Source of the DNA: an uncultured Chryseobacterium sp.
GTDB lineage: Bacteria; Bacteroidota; Bacteroidia; Flavobacteriales; Weeksellaceae
Assembly: GCF_913776365.1 (NCBI RefSeq)
Contig: NZ_CAJYMO010000024.1
Coordinates: forward strand, 1 to 64,000
Reading direction: 5' to 3'
DNA: 64,000 nt
In this document: piece by piece, positions 53,603 through 63,803 of the stretch
Position numbering within the stretch: the stretch's first letter is position 1
Layout: each line of letters starts with the position of its first letter
The notes under the pieces: model-generated
Told to the model about the DNA's origin: nothing
What the model saw: only the letters and a program-made list of their open reading frames with translations
The model's database searches: none
Program-made: the position numbers and the translations under genes

Positions 53603-54478
53603 TTATAAAGAATTTTTAAAATAGAAAATAGATTCTTGCCAAGGAACCATAATAAATTGAAGAAGAATAAAAGCTATTATATAATATATTGAATATTTGA
53701 CATTAGTCTGTCCTATTCCTAACAATAAAAGTATAGAGGAAAAACCTAGAACCGGAAAAATAAAATATGTTCCAATACAAAAGGTAATCAAGGCAATATC
53801 TTTTATGGTATTTTCTTTTTTTATAAAAAGAAAAAGTGCGGCTACAATTGCTTCGAATATCAATCCAAATATTTGGAAACAATAAAGAATCCTACTGAGA
53901 TATAAAGAGTTGGTTAAGTTTATATAGCTGTTATCTATAGGTAAATAATTTAGTAAGCTGACATCTTTCTGATTTTCAAATAACTCTTCGTAAGGTGTTT
54001 GAGTAATAAAATTCGTAACCAACATAAATCTTCCGTCAATAAGGAAGCGTCCGTGTAGAAACCCTGGAGTATGAAATCCATTCAGAAATTTTTGCAATAC
54101 TGCGAAAAACATGACGAGACCTATCATCAGCCTTGCATTATTTTTAATATACCCAATATTTTTCCCAGTCCATAAATAAACTGTTATCAGCAATATCCAA
54201 TAAGTGAAGAGAATTTTATGATTATCTAAGCTGTAAAATTGTAAACTATTGAAAAAAATCAGAAAAAATGATATTAATAACCAGAGTAATTTATTGGCTA
54301 TATAATTATTAAAAGCAAGCATTATAACGCATATTATGCGCATAAAAACATCTAATCCCCATCCTGTACTCCCATCAAGTACCAATAGTATCAGCGAAAA
54401 CTTTAATATGAGATTCTCTTGAAAAGTTTGAGGTACAACATTATAATGTTTTATAAATGCAATAATTTTATTTGTCAA
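53603..54478 (-). CDS. polytopic membrane protein, weakly HTTM/VKGC-like topology
   Basis: 291 aa with about 7-8 TM segments; LMIGLVMFFAVLQKFLNGFHTPGFLHGRF; assignment to a family is tentative. Confidence 0.7.
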   Translation of the reverse strand: MTNKIIAFIKHYNVVPQTFQENLILKFSLILLVLDGSTGWGLDVFMRIICVIMLAFNNYIANKLLWLLISFFLIFFNSLQFYSLDNHKILFTYWILLITVYLWTGKNIGYIKNNARLMIGLVMFFAVLQKFLNGFHTPGFLHGRFLIDGRFMLVTNFITQTPYEELFENQKDVSLLNYLPIDNSYINLTNSLYLSRILYCFQIFGLIFEAIVAALFLFIKKENTIKDIALITFCIGTYFIFPVLGFSSILLLLGIGQTNVKYSIYYIIAFILLQFIMVPWQESIFYFKNSL

Positions 54479-54488
54479 TGTGCATGTT

Positions 54489-55052
54489 TTAAAATTTAAC
54501 GGACTCTTCTTTACCTATATAATGTTTCTGAACTTTTACACCTTGTTCATAAAAATCTGTTTCATACAACATAACTTTCACCTTTTCTATATTGATTGCC
54601 CCTTCTAAATTAGCATTCTTCAAACCTTGGTAATACTTAGGAGTATATATTTTACTATAAAATTTTTTATTGTTTTTGATATAATTTGTACTTTTTTCAT
54701 CTAGATGCTGAGGAAGCGTAAGGGAAGAAGGTTTCAAATAAGAATTTACAATTAAAGTTGCTAATTTATTCAGTCTATTTTTATCCGGAAACTGTTTGGT
54801 TTGATTTAAGAAATTTCTGGGAATAGGAATATCATATTTACTACCTTCCACTTTTATCAATACTGAATCTCCGTCTTTTGTATATCCAATAGCTGTGATA
54901 TTTGAAGTTTTATTAGTAGAAAACATACCAAATCCACCACCTTTCCAAGGGGTTAATCGATCAAATTGGGAATCATAAATTTGAACTAATGCAACAAATA
55001 CTAAAACAAAACATATGAAAAAATTATCTACTATTTTCACAAGAGTATTCAT
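54489..55052 (-). CDS. membrane-anchored protein with PWKGGGFGMFST motif
   Basis: Start at MNTLVKIVDNFF; one N-terminal TM then extracytoplasmic domain; 10-bp gap to next gene. Confidence 0.7.
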   Translation of the reverse strand: MNTLVKIVDNFFICFVLVFVALVQIYDSQFDRLTPWKGGGFGMFSTNKTSNITAIGYTKDGDSVLIKVEGSKYDIPIPRNFLNQTKQFPDKNRLNKLATLIVNSYLKPSSLTLPQHLDEKSTNYIKNNKKFYSKIYTPKYYQGLKNANLEGAINIEKVKVMLYETDFYEQGVKVQKHYIGKEESVKF

Positions 55053-55162
55053 GGTTTGAAAGTTTAAAAGAGAACATCTTGAAAGCAAGACAATACTCTT
55101 TGGAATAAAATATTTATCTATACTTGTCGTATAGGGAGGGATATGAACAAAATTTATAAAAT

Positions 55163-55193
55163 AGAGGCTGCCCAAATTTTTTCGACAGCCTCT
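55163..55193 (-). terminator. hairpin (terminator/attenuator) after the small peptide gene
   Basis: Minus strand AGAGGCTG-N15-CAGCCTCT then ATTTTATAAATTTTG. Confidence 0.7.
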
Positions 55194-55202
55194 TGATTTT
55201 AA

Positions 55203-55409
55203 TTAGGGTGTGTTAACTTCCGCTTGTGCTTCCATTAATTCATATCGTTCTTCACGCAATTCTGCAGGAGGTCGTATTTCATCCGATGCATCAAAATTTG
55301 GTGCAGCAGTTAAAACATCCGATGTTTTAGAATCGTCCATTTTTGAAAAAGAAAAGGATCCTATAACGATTGCGCCTAGTAATCCATAAAACATTAATTT
55401 TGTTTTCAT
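55203..55409 (-). CDS. small exported peptide (68 aa)
   Basis: MKTKLMFYGLLGAIVIGSFSFSK signal-like N-terminus and charged Glu-rich C-terminus; TATATTTG -7-like motif at 55493-55500 (minus). Confidence 0.65.
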   Translation of the reverse strand: MKTKLMFYGLLGAIVIGSFSFSKMDDSKTSDVLTAAPNFDASDEIRPPAELREERYELMEAQAEVNTP

Positions 55410-55816
55410 AATGATTGATTTAGTTAATTTATTGCCTACTTTCAGTTTTTTTCAGTCTCTGTTTCGGCTTTTCAGACTTTAAATATCTTTTACAAATATA
55501 TTTAAAATTTTAATAATTCTATTAAAATTATTGAATAATTATAAAATATATGTAATTCAGATTAAATAAATCACCATTTTTATAATTCACAACACAACGA
55601 AAAATAACAATCAATAAACTAAATATCAACACGTTATATCATTTGCTTTTTATGACTTATTTTTTGAAATACACTAAATATTTGATTACCTAATATTTGC
55701 ATTATCGAAAATATTAGCTATAATTAGATTATTTGCATTGAGACCGCTGAATGTCTCTAGGCGCTGTGGCATATATTGACCTGTATTAAAGCTATAAGCA
55801 AAACTTACTATGATTT

Positions 55817-57175
55817 CTACACAAAAGCACTAAAGCCTGTAATTGACCTTCCCACAATCAGGGAATTGATTTCCTTGGTGCCTTCGTAGGAATAAATAGC
55901 TTCGGCATCAGCGACAAATCTGGCCACATCATATTCAAGCAGGATGCCGTTGCCGCCCAATACCTCACGTGCTCTTGATACAATATCCCGTGTTCTGAGC
56001 GTACAGAATACCTTGGCCAGCGAGGCATGCTCATCTTTCAGGACGCCTTCATCCTGCATTTCTGAAAGCCTGAAAACCATAGTCTGCATGGCAGTTAAAT
56101 TAGACAGCATTTCCACCAGATGTCCCTGGATCATCTGGAAAGAAGCAATCGGTTTGCCGAACTGCTCTCTTTTCCGGGTATAATCCAAAGCGCTTTCATA
56201 GGCACCCCTTGCGCAGCCGGTAGCCATCCATGCGACACCTGCCCTCGTCATCTGCAGCACTTTTGCCGTGTCTTTGAAAGTATGAGCATTTTGCAGGCGG
56301 TTCTCTTCAGTAACCACACAGTCTTTCAGCGTAATAAGTCCGTTCTGTACAATCCGTAAAGCCATTTTCCCTTTAATTTTTTCCACAGCATAGCCCGGAT
56401 TATCCTTTTCCACGATAAACCCCTTCACTTCTCCATCATCAAGATCCCTGGCCCAGATGATGATAACATCTGCAAAAGTGGCATTTCCTATCCATTTTTT
56501 CTGTCCGTTCAGGATCCAGCCTTCCGGAGTTCTCTTGCAGGTTACGGTAAGACCACCTGCCGCACCGGAGCCTACTTCAGGTTCCGTAAGCCCAAAAGCC
56601 CCGATCTTTTCAAACTTCTGCATCTGCGGCAGCCATTTCTGTTTCTGCTCTTCCGAGCCGCACATGTAGATGGATCCCATGGAGAGGCCCGACTGTACGC
56701 CAAAGAAAGTAGCAATGGAAGCATCGATCCGTGCCATCTCCATGGCGATAATGCCTTCCATCAGGAAGGGCATTCCCGGACATCCGTACCCTTCATAGGT
56801 AACTCCGCAAATCCCCAGTTTCTGGAATTTCGGGATCAGTTCGTGGGGAAACTCATCCCGCAGCCAGTAATGGTTCACCAAAGGCTTCACCTCTTTTTCC
56901 ATAAACGCCCGCACCCTGAGCTGGATTTCCCTGTGCTCCGGGGAAAGCTTATGTGACATATCGTAAAAATCTCCATCAATGGCCGGAAGTTCTTTTTTTA
57001 CTTTGTTAGGATCCAGCATCTTCATCATCCCTTTCAGCTGCTTATCATCAAGCTTTGAAAAATTTTCCATCAGTTTAGGAAGATTGACTTTCTGAGAGAT
57101 GGTGCTGAGCTGATCAAAATCAATTGACCTGAATAATTCTATGGCATTTCTGATTTTAGAAAAAGTTTTTGACAT
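55817..57175 (-). CDS. acyl-CoA dehydrogenase family protein (glutaryl-CoA dehydrogenase-like)
   Basis: AFGLTEPEVGSGAAGGLTVTCKR, YTRKREQFGKPIASFQMIQGHLVEM, EVLGGNGILLEYDVARFVADAEAIYSYEGTKEIN; start at MSKTFSKI. Confidence 0.93.
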   Translation of the reverse strand: MSKTFSKIRNAIELFRSIDFDQLSTISQKVNLPKLMENFSKLDDKQLKGMMKMLDPNKVKKELPAIDGDFYDMSHKLSPEHREIQLRVRAFMEKEVKPLVNHYWLRDEFPHELIPKFQKLGICGVTYEGYGCPGMPFLMEGIIAMEMARIDASIATFFGVQSGLSMGSIYMCGSEEQKQKWLPQMQKFEKIGAFGLTEPEVGSGAAGGLTVTCKRTPEGWILNGQKKWIGNATFADVIIIWARDLDDGEVKGFIVEKDNPGYAVEKIKGKMALRIVQNGLITLKDCVVTEENRLQNAHTFKDTAKVLQMTRAGVAWMATGCARGAYESALDYTRKREQFGKPIASFQMIQGHLVEMLSNLTAMQTMVFRLSEMQDEGVLKDEHASLAKVFCTLRTRDIVSRAREVLGGNGILLEYDVARFVADAEAIYSYEGTKEINSLIVGRSITGFSAFV

Positions 57176-57378
57176 AATAATAGGTTGTGCTTGTTGTATG
57201 GAATGGTAGCAAAAATTAATCCGAAAACAGAGGTCTTTACCGAGATTTGTTTTACAAAACATTGATCGTTAATCAGTTATTCCGAATTTATTGTTTACAA
57301 TACCTTTATAGGAGATTTTCAAACGTTACAAAAAATCCGGGCTGAACTTTGAAAGATATAAACCCTTACAATAATTCT

Positions 57379-58290
57379 ATGAAAACAACGTACATCAGAC
57401 TGATCTTTGCAGCATCCATCCTTTCAGCCGTTTACTCCTGCAAGAAAGGAGAAGCTTCAAAAGCAGAGCGCAACGCATACGCAACAGCAGATTCTGCAAC
57501 AGCAGTAGCACCAGACAGCATCTCCTCAGCAGTTTCCATCAGAGTTAAAGACAAACAGTTCATTACTACTGCCCATGTCAATATGGAAGTAAAAAATGTC
57601 TATGAGGCAACCATTTCCATCGAAAAATCGGTTCAGGAACTGGGAGGATTTGTTACCCATAGCGAGATGAAGAGCAATATAATTTCAGAAGAAACCTATC
57701 ATACTTCGGATGAAGAGGCCTTACTGATAAAAAAATACCAGACAGAAAACGGCATGCAGGTAAAAGTGCCTTCTGAAAAGCTCGGGGAGCTTTTAACCCT
57801 GGTGAATGACAGGAAACTGTTCCTGAATACACGGTCCATCCATGCGGAAGATATAACTTCCGATATCCAATATGCAGCGCTGGAAAGCAACCGGGTGAAA
57901 AAGAATGAAAACAACATCAGCCGTCTGAAACCGGGTAAAGACCAGGTTAAACTGGATAATGAGAATGCGGCAGAAAGCAATATCCAACAGCTGAACAGCA
58001 TGAACGTTACCGACCAGCTGAGATACAGTACTGTGGATATTTATATTAAAGAGCCCGGTGTCCGTGTAGCAGCCATTCCGGTCATTAACACCGAAAGTAT
58101 AGACAAGCAATACAGGTTTGATTTTGCTTATAGTATAAAGACTGCTTTTGAAGAGGGCTATTACCTTATCCAGAAGATAATAGCCGGGCTGATTGCCATC
58201 TGGCCGATCCTGCTGATTGCTGCCGTGGTTACCTACTTTATAAGAAAAAGAAAAACCCTTAAAAAACATTCGGCAGAGATGGAAATCTAA
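57379..58290 (+). CDS. DUF4349 domain-containing lipoprotein
   Basis: Lipobox AVYSCKK; IEKSVQELGGFVTHSEMKS; C-terminal TM. Confidence 0.85.
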   Translation: MKTTYIRLIFAASILSAVYSCKKGEASKAERNAYATADSATAVAPDSISSAVSIRVKDKQFITTAHVNMEVKNVYEATISIEKSVQELGGFVTHSEMKSNIISEETYHTSDEEALLIKKYQTENGMQVKVPSEKLGELLTLVNDRKLFLNTRSIHAEDITSDIQYAALESNRVKKNENNISRLKPGKDQVKLDNENAAESNIQQLNSMNVTDQLRYSTVDIYIKEPGVRVAAIPVINTESIDKQYRFDFAYSIKTAFEEGYYLIQKIIAGLIAIWPILLIAAVVTYFIRKRKTLKKHSAEMEI

Positions 58291-58519
58291 ACCTCATTCC
58301 TGCTGAAAATTATTTTCATATCATTCATTATAACCTCCTGGCAATGCACGGAGGTTTTCCCTTTTTCCGGGATCAGTCACCATATGCCGACTGATTTTTA
58401 ATCATCCATTAACATCATTGAGGTAAAATTCCGTAAATTTGCGCATCAACAATCGTGCAGACGGATCCGGCATTTAGACACCCCGACTCCGAAGCCTTAA
58501 CACCTTAATTTCTAAACAC

Positions 58520-60160
58520 ATGCTATCAAAAATAAATCCAACTCAAACCAACAGCTGGAAAGCACTGGACGAACAGTTTGCCAACAATGACTTTGATCTG
58601 AGAAACCTTTTTGAAAATAACCCCAACCGTTTTACTGAATTTTCTATCAAAAGACCCAACTTTTTGTTTGATTATTCCAAGAACCTGATTGATGCTGAAA
58701 CAAAGCACCTTCTCCTGAATCTGGCAGAAGAATGTAACCTGAAAGAAGCCATTTCCAAAATGTTTTCGGGTGACATCATCAACGAAACGGAAGGCAGGGC
58801 TGTACTTCATACGGCATTAAGAGATTTTTCCGGTAAGGAAATCCTGGTGGACGGAGAAAATATTAAACCTCAGATCAGAAGAGTACTGGATCACATGAAG
58901 TCTTTTTCCGAGAGCATCATCTCAGGAAACCATAAAGGCTTCAGCGGAAAAGAAATTACCGATGTCGTAAATATCGGGATCGGAGGTTCAGACCTGGGTC
59001 CGGTAATGGTGGTTTCTGCCCTGAAGCATTTTAAAACGAGGCTTAACGTTCATTTTGTATCCAATGTAGACGGAAACCATCTGGCGGAAGTCGTAAAAAA
59101 TCTGAATCCTGAAACGACACTGTTCATTATTGCCTCCAAGACGTTTACGACACAGGAAACCATGACGAATGCCAACTCGGCAAAAGACTGGTTCCTGAAT
59201 GCCGGAACCCAGGAAGATGTAGCCCGCCATTTCGTGGCGCTATCCACCAATGTGCAGGCAGTGAAGGATTTCGGGATTGCGGAAGAAAATATTTTTGAAT
59301 TCTGGGATTGGGTCGGCGGCCGTTATTCCTTATGGAGTGCCATCGGACTGAGTATTGTTCTTTCCGTAGGCTATGATAATTTTGAGCAGCTCCTAAAGGG
59401 AGCGCATGATACGGATGTTCATTTCCAGACTGCGGAATTCCCTGAGAATATTCCGGTACTGATGGGAATACTGGGAATCTGGTACCGCAACTTCTATGCA
59501 GCTACCAGCTATGCCATCTTACCTTACTCCCAATACCTGGACCGTTTTGCAGCCTATCTCCAGCAGGGCGATATGGAAAGCAACGGAAAATGCGTGGACC
59601 GGAATGGTGAATTCGTAGACTATGAAACCGGCCCGATTATCTGGGGAGAGCCCGGAACCAACGGGCAGCATGCCTTTTATCAGCTGATCCACCAGGGAAC
59701 CGAGCTGATTCCGGCAGATTTTATTGCGTATGCCAAGAGCCCGAATAAAGTTTCAGACCATCAGGATAAATTGCTGGCGAACTTTTTTGCCCAGACCGAA
59801 GCCCTTGCTTTCGGGAAAACGGAAGAAGAGGTAGAAGAAGAACTGAGAAATTCCGGGAAATCGGAAGAAGAAATTGACTTCCTGCTGAATTATAAAGTTT
59901 TCCATGGTAATACCCCGACCAATTCTGTGATCTTCAATGAGCTGACTCCATTTTCCCTCGGACAGCTGATTGCATTGTATGAGCATAAGATTTTCGTTCA
60001 GGGAGTGATCTGGAATATCTTCAGCTTCGACCAATTCGGTGTAGAACTGGGGAAAGTACTTGCCAACAAGATCCTTCCGGAACTGGAAAGCAATGAAGCG
60101 GTTACTTCTCATGACAGCTCTACCAACGGACTGATTAATTATTATAAAGCAAATAAATAA
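58520..60160 (+). CDS. pgi: glucose-6-phosphate isomerase
   Basis: 546 aa; [58 protein letters not shown]. Confidence 0.98.
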   Translation: MLSKINPTQTNSWKALDEQFANNDFDLRNLFENNPNRFTEFSIKRPNFLFDYSKNLIDAETKHLLLNLAEECNLKEAISKMFSGDIINETEGRAVLHTALRDFSGKEILVDGENIKPQIRRVLDHMKSFSESIISGNHKGFSGKEITDVVNIGIGGSDLGPVMVVSALKHFKTRLNVHFVSNVDGNHLAEVVKNLNPETTLFIIASKTFTTQETMTNANSAKDWFLNAGTQEDVARHFVALSTNVQAVKDFGIAEENIFEFWDWVGGRYSLWSAIGLSIVLSVGYDNFEQLLKGAHDTDVHFQTAEFPENIPVLMGILGIWYRNFYAATSYAILPYSQYLDRFAAYLQQGDMESNGKCVDRNGEFVDYETGPIIWGEPGTNGQHAFYQLIHQGTELIPADFIAYAKSPNKVSDHQDKLLANFFAQTEALAFGKTEEEVEEELRNSGKSEEEIDFLLNYKVFHGNTPTNSVIFNELTPFSLGQLIALYEHKIFVQGVIWNIFSFDQFGVELGKVLANKILPELESNEAVTSHDSSTNGLINYYKANK

Positions 60161-60201
60161 GTACTGCGGATTTTCATTAATTTTGATTAAAAATAAAACA
60201 A

Positions 60202-60420
60202 ATGAGTACCATAACAATACATCTGAAAGATAAGGAAGAAGAAACTTTTATGGAAAATCTTTTGAAAAAAATGAAGATCCGTTTTGAAAAGGAAGAGGAT
60301 GATTTTGAATTGACCGAAGAAATGAAAAGGTTGATTGATGAAAGAAAGGCTAAAAATCATACGGAATTTACTACGGCAAAAGATTTTTTACAAAAACTGA
60401 AAAAAGATCATGGCATTTGA
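60202..60420 (+). CDS. putative antitoxin (DUF2683-like small protein)
   Basis: 72 aa, charged, overlaps RelE/ParE-like ORF by 11 bp. Confidence 0.75.
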   Translation: MSTITIHLKDKEEETFMENLLKKMKIRFEKEEDDFELTEEMKRLIDERKAKNHTEFTTAKDFLQKLKKDHGI

Positions 60421-60700
60421 TATCTTCCATTATCCGGAAGCAAATGAAGATATTTTAGAAGCAGTACATTATTATAAAGCGATTTCTCCTTCAGCAGCTT
60501 CAAACTTTCGGAAGCAATTATCGAAAGCTTATGAAAACCTGGAGAAAAATCCCTTTTTCCAGATACGGTATGATGATGTAAGAGTACTCCCAATAAAAAA
60601 GTTTCCCTATATTATTCTCTTCCATATAGATGAAACTAAAAAATTTGTTTACATAATTTCCATTTTCTGCACGCATCAGAATCCGGAAAAGTATCCTTAA
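60410..60700 (+). CDS. type II TA system RelE/ParE family toxin
   Basis: 96 aa; HYPEANEDILEAVHYYKAISPSAASNFRKQLSKAYENLEKNPFF...RVLPIKKFPYIILFHID. Confidence 0.85.
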   Translation: MAFDIFHYPEANEDILEAVHYYKAISPSAASNFRKQLSKAYENLEKNPFFQIRYDDVRVLPIKKFPYIILFHIDETKKFVYIISIFCTHQNPEKYP

Positions 60701-60733
60701 CAATCTAATAAATAAAGTAAATAAAAAGTAAAA

Positions 60734-61618
60734 ATGGCAGAAATTCTGGACGGATTAAAGATATCCAAAGAAATAAAACAGGAAATCAAGGCTGAGGTTG
60801 AAAAAATTGTTGCCGGGAAAAGAAGAGCCCCGCATTTGGTCGCCATCCTGGTGGGGAATAACGGAGCCAGCAAAGCCTACGTAAACTCCAAGGTGAAAGA
60901 CTGTGAGGAAGTAGGATTCCAGTCAAGCCTGGTAAAATTCCCGAGCACGGTCTCCGAATCTGAGCTTTTGGAAAAAATTGATGAATTGAATAAGTCAAAA
61001 GCAGTGGACGGATTTATCGTTCAGCTTCCCCTGCCTGATCAGATCGACCAGGAAAAAATCATCAACGCAATTGATCCCAGGAAAGACGTGGATGGCTTCC
61101 ATCCGGAAAACTTCGGAAGAATGGCATTGGAGATGGATACTTTCCTGCCTGCCACACCGTTTGGGATTTTAACATTGCTGGAAAGATACAATATCGAAAC
61201 CAAAGGGAAAGACTGCGTCATCATCGGAAGAAGTAAAATCGTGGGAAGACCGATGAGCATCCTGATGGGAAGGAAAGATTTCCCGGGAAACTCTACCGTT
61301 ACCCTGACGCATTCCTATACAAAGGATATTGAAGAATACACCCGGAAAGCGGATATTGTGATCACAGCTTTGGGTGACCCTCATTTCCTGAAAGGTGATA
61401 TGATCAAGGAAGGAGCGGTGATCGTTGACGTAGGGATTACCAGAGTAGACAATGATTCTCCCAAGGGATATTACCTGGCAGGAGATGTAGATTTTGACAG
61501 CTGTGCGGCCAAAGCGAGCTGGATTACGCCTGTTCCGGGAGGAGTTGGGCCTATGACAAGAGCGATGCTGATGAAAAACACCATCATTGCCTATAAAACT
61601 TCGGTCTATAACGACTAA
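60734..61618 (+). CDS. folD: bifunctional methylenetetrahydrofolate dehydrogenase/cyclohydrolase
   Basis: VDGFIVQLPLPDQID, GRSKIVGRPM, PVPGGVGPMTRAMLM. Confidence 0.98.
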   Translation: MAEILDGLKISKEIKQEIKAEVEKIVAGKRRAPHLVAILVGNNGASKAYVNSKVKDCEEVGFQSSLVKFPSTVSESELLEKIDELNKSKAVDGFIVQLPLPDQIDQEKIINAIDPRKDVDGFHPENFGRMALEMDTFLPATPFGILTLLERYNIETKGKDCVIIGRSKIVGRPMSILMGRKDFPGNSTVTLTHSYTKDIEEYTRKADIVITALGDPHFLKGDMIKEGAVIVDVGITRVDNDSPKGYYLAGDVDFDSCAAKASWITPVPGGVGPMTRAMLMKNTIIAYKTSVYND

Positions 61619-61625
61619 TGTAATA

Positions 61626-62255
61626 ATGAAAATAGAAGAAAATATTTTATTGAAAGAAGGTAAAATGCTCCCGGTGATGGAGCATTTTTACACTCTTCAG
61701 GGAGAGGGGGCCTATACCGGCAAAGCAGCCTATTTCATCAGACTGGGCGGATGCGATGTGGGATGCCACTGGTGCGATGTCAAGGAAAGCTGGGATCCCA
61801 CCTTACATCCGCTGATGAATGCAGAAGAAATTGCAGAACAGGCAGCCAGTCACTGCAAAACCATCGTCCTTACCGGCGGTGAGCCGCTGATGTGGAATCT
61901 TGATGTTCTAACGTCCCGCCTGAAGGCATTGGGATGCACCATCCATATTGAAACTTCCGGAGCCTATCCTTTGAGCGGGCAGATCGACTGGATCACGCTT
62001 TCCCCTAAGAAGACAGGGCTTCCGAAAGAAGAGATTTACCGGCGGGCCCATGAGCTGAAAGTAATTGTCTTTAACCATAATGATTTTAAGTTTGCCCAGG
62101 AGCAGGCTTCGAAAGTTTCGGAACACTGTACCCTTTATCTCCAGAGCGAATGGAGCAAAAGAGATGAGATGTATCCCAAGATCACCGACTTTATTCTGGA
62201 ACATCCTGAGTGGAGAGCTTCGGTTCAGACTCACAAATACCTGAATATACCGTAA
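61626..62255 (+). CDS. queE: 7-carboxy-7-deazaguanine synthase
   Basis: FYTLQGEGAYTGKAAYFIRLGGCDVGCHWCDVKESWD CxxxCxxC radical SAM; start at MKIEENILL. Confidence 0.93.
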   Translation: MKIEENILLKEGKMLPVMEHFYTLQGEGAYTGKAAYFIRLGGCDVGCHWCDVKESWDPTLHPLMNAEEIAEQAASHCKTIVLTGGEPLMWNLDVLTSRLKALGCTIHIETSGAYPLSGQIDWITLSPKKTGLPKEEIYRRAHELKVIVFNHNDFKFAQEQASKVSEHCTLYLQSEWSKRDEMYPKITDFILEHPEWRASVQTHKYLNIP

Positions 62256-62295
62256 AATTACGTAATTTAGACCCCGTAGCCGTTAATTCTAATCC

Positions 62296-63666
62296 ATGCA
62301 GAGAATCCGATATTCCAGATATCTGAAATCGATTATTGTTTTGCTTGACCTTATGGTTATTGCAGGCGTTTTCGTATTCTTCTTTGTAAGCCGGAATATG
62401 GAATTGAAGTATAACCCGGAAACCTGGTACCAGAATGCGTTTTCCCTGGCCTTATTATTTCTGTTCTGGATGCTGCTGAGCGGCAGGACAAAAATCTACA
62501 ATATCCCGAGGAACCTTACTTATACCCTTTTCCTTGAGCGGCTGCTCGTCCATTTCCTGTTGTTTATTTTCGGGATCCTGCTGATCAGTAAAGTAAGCCA
62601 GAATGTATTTTTCAATTCGGATATCTACTGGCTGTCATTTTATCTTTTCTTTTTTATCTTCCTGTCAAAATCGCTTATCTATTTCGGAATCAAATATTTC
62701 AGGAGTTTGGGGATTAATCACAGAAACGTTATGTTTCTCAGTGAAAACAATGCTACGGAAGTCCTGAAAAACATCCTGAAGACAAGAAAGGATTACGGAT
62801 ATAAAATCTTTAATTATACCCATCCTGAAATCAATGCTGAAGAACTGATCGGTTTCTGGAAAGCCAATGGCATCCACACCCTTTTTATCCCGATGGAAAA
62901 TTCATACAGTGAAAGCAAGGAAAAGGAAATCTTCCGGCTGGCTGAGGCCAATAAGGTTCATATTTCTCTTATTCCGAGCATTACCCAAAGTGACTTTTTC
63001 CTCTATGACATGGGCTATATCCAGACACAGCCCGTACTGAACCAGGCAAAATACCCGCTGGATTACCATTCGAATTTCCTGCTGAAAAGGACTTTTGATG
63101 TTGTTTTTTCCATGATCGTGCTGATCACCATCTGTACGTGGCTCTTCCCGCTTATTGCCCTCTGTATTAAAATTACCTCAAAAGGACCTGTTTTTTTTAT
63201 GCAGAAGAGATATGGATTTCATGAAGATGTATTTCAATGCATTAAGTTCCGGACCATGATTGTGAATGATGATTCCTCGGTAAAAACAACACAGCCCAAT
63301 GATGCGCGCATCACGAAAATCGGCAGGTTCCTGAGGAAAACCAGCCTGGATGAAATGCCGCAGTTCCTGAATGTACTGAAAGGGGAAATGTCCATCGTCG
63401 GTCCAAGGCCGCATATGCTGGCAGTAGATAATTATTATAAGCCCAAAATCGGGAGGTACAGCCTCCGGAGTATGGTCAGCCCGGGAATCACAGGTCTGGC
63501 ACAGGTTAATGGCCTTCGCGGGGATGCAGGCGATGTGGAACTCGAAATGAATAAGAGAATATTAGCTGATGCCTTTTACGTACGTAACTGGAGTTTTGTA
63601 CTGGATCTCGTTATTATCCTCAAAACTGTATTATTGGTCATCGGAGGAGATAAAAACGCAGAATGA
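62296..63666 (+). CDS. polyprenyl glycosylphosphotransferase (bacterial sugar transferase)
   Basis: KRTFDVVFSMIVL, FRTM, TSLDEMPQFLNVLKGEMSIVGPRPH, SPGITGLAQVNGLRGD. Confidence 0.95.
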   Translation: MQRIRYSRYLKSIIVLLDLMVIAGVFVFFFVSRNMELKYNPETWYQNAFSLALLFLFWMLLSGRTKIYNIPRNLTYTLFLERLLVHFLLFIFGILLISKVSQNVFFNSDIYWLSFYLFFFIFLSKSLIYFGIKYFRSLGINHRNVMFLSENNATEVLKNILKTRKDYGYKIFNYTHPEINAEELIGFWKANGIHTLFIPMENSYSESKEKEIFRLAEANKVHISLIPSITQSDFFLYDMGYIQTQPVLNQAKYPLDYHSNFLLKRTFDVVFSMIVLITICTWLFPLIALCIKITSKGPVFFMQKRYGFHEDVFQCIKFRTMIVNDDSSVKTTQPNDARITKIGRFLRKTSLDEMPQFLNVLKGEMSIVGPRPHMLAVDNYYKPKIGRYSLRSMVSPGITGLAQVNGLRGDAGDVELEMNKRILADAFYVRNWSFVLDLVIILKTVLLVIGGDKNAE

Positions 63667-63803
63667 AGCAATTCAGATAGCCTGTCACATTGATGTTACA
63701 GACGGCCGTTTCAATATTTAATTTAAATTGACAACAGCATATCTGTTTCGGCACTCTTGTTGTTCTCTGATTTAAATTCAATAAAAAAGTCTAATTTAGC
63801 AGA

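Noticed and set aside
58434-58441. TAAATTTG -7-like promoter motif upstream of pgi
   Set aside because: No TTTG/TTG at acceptable spacing upstream; motif alone is too common in AT-rich DNA
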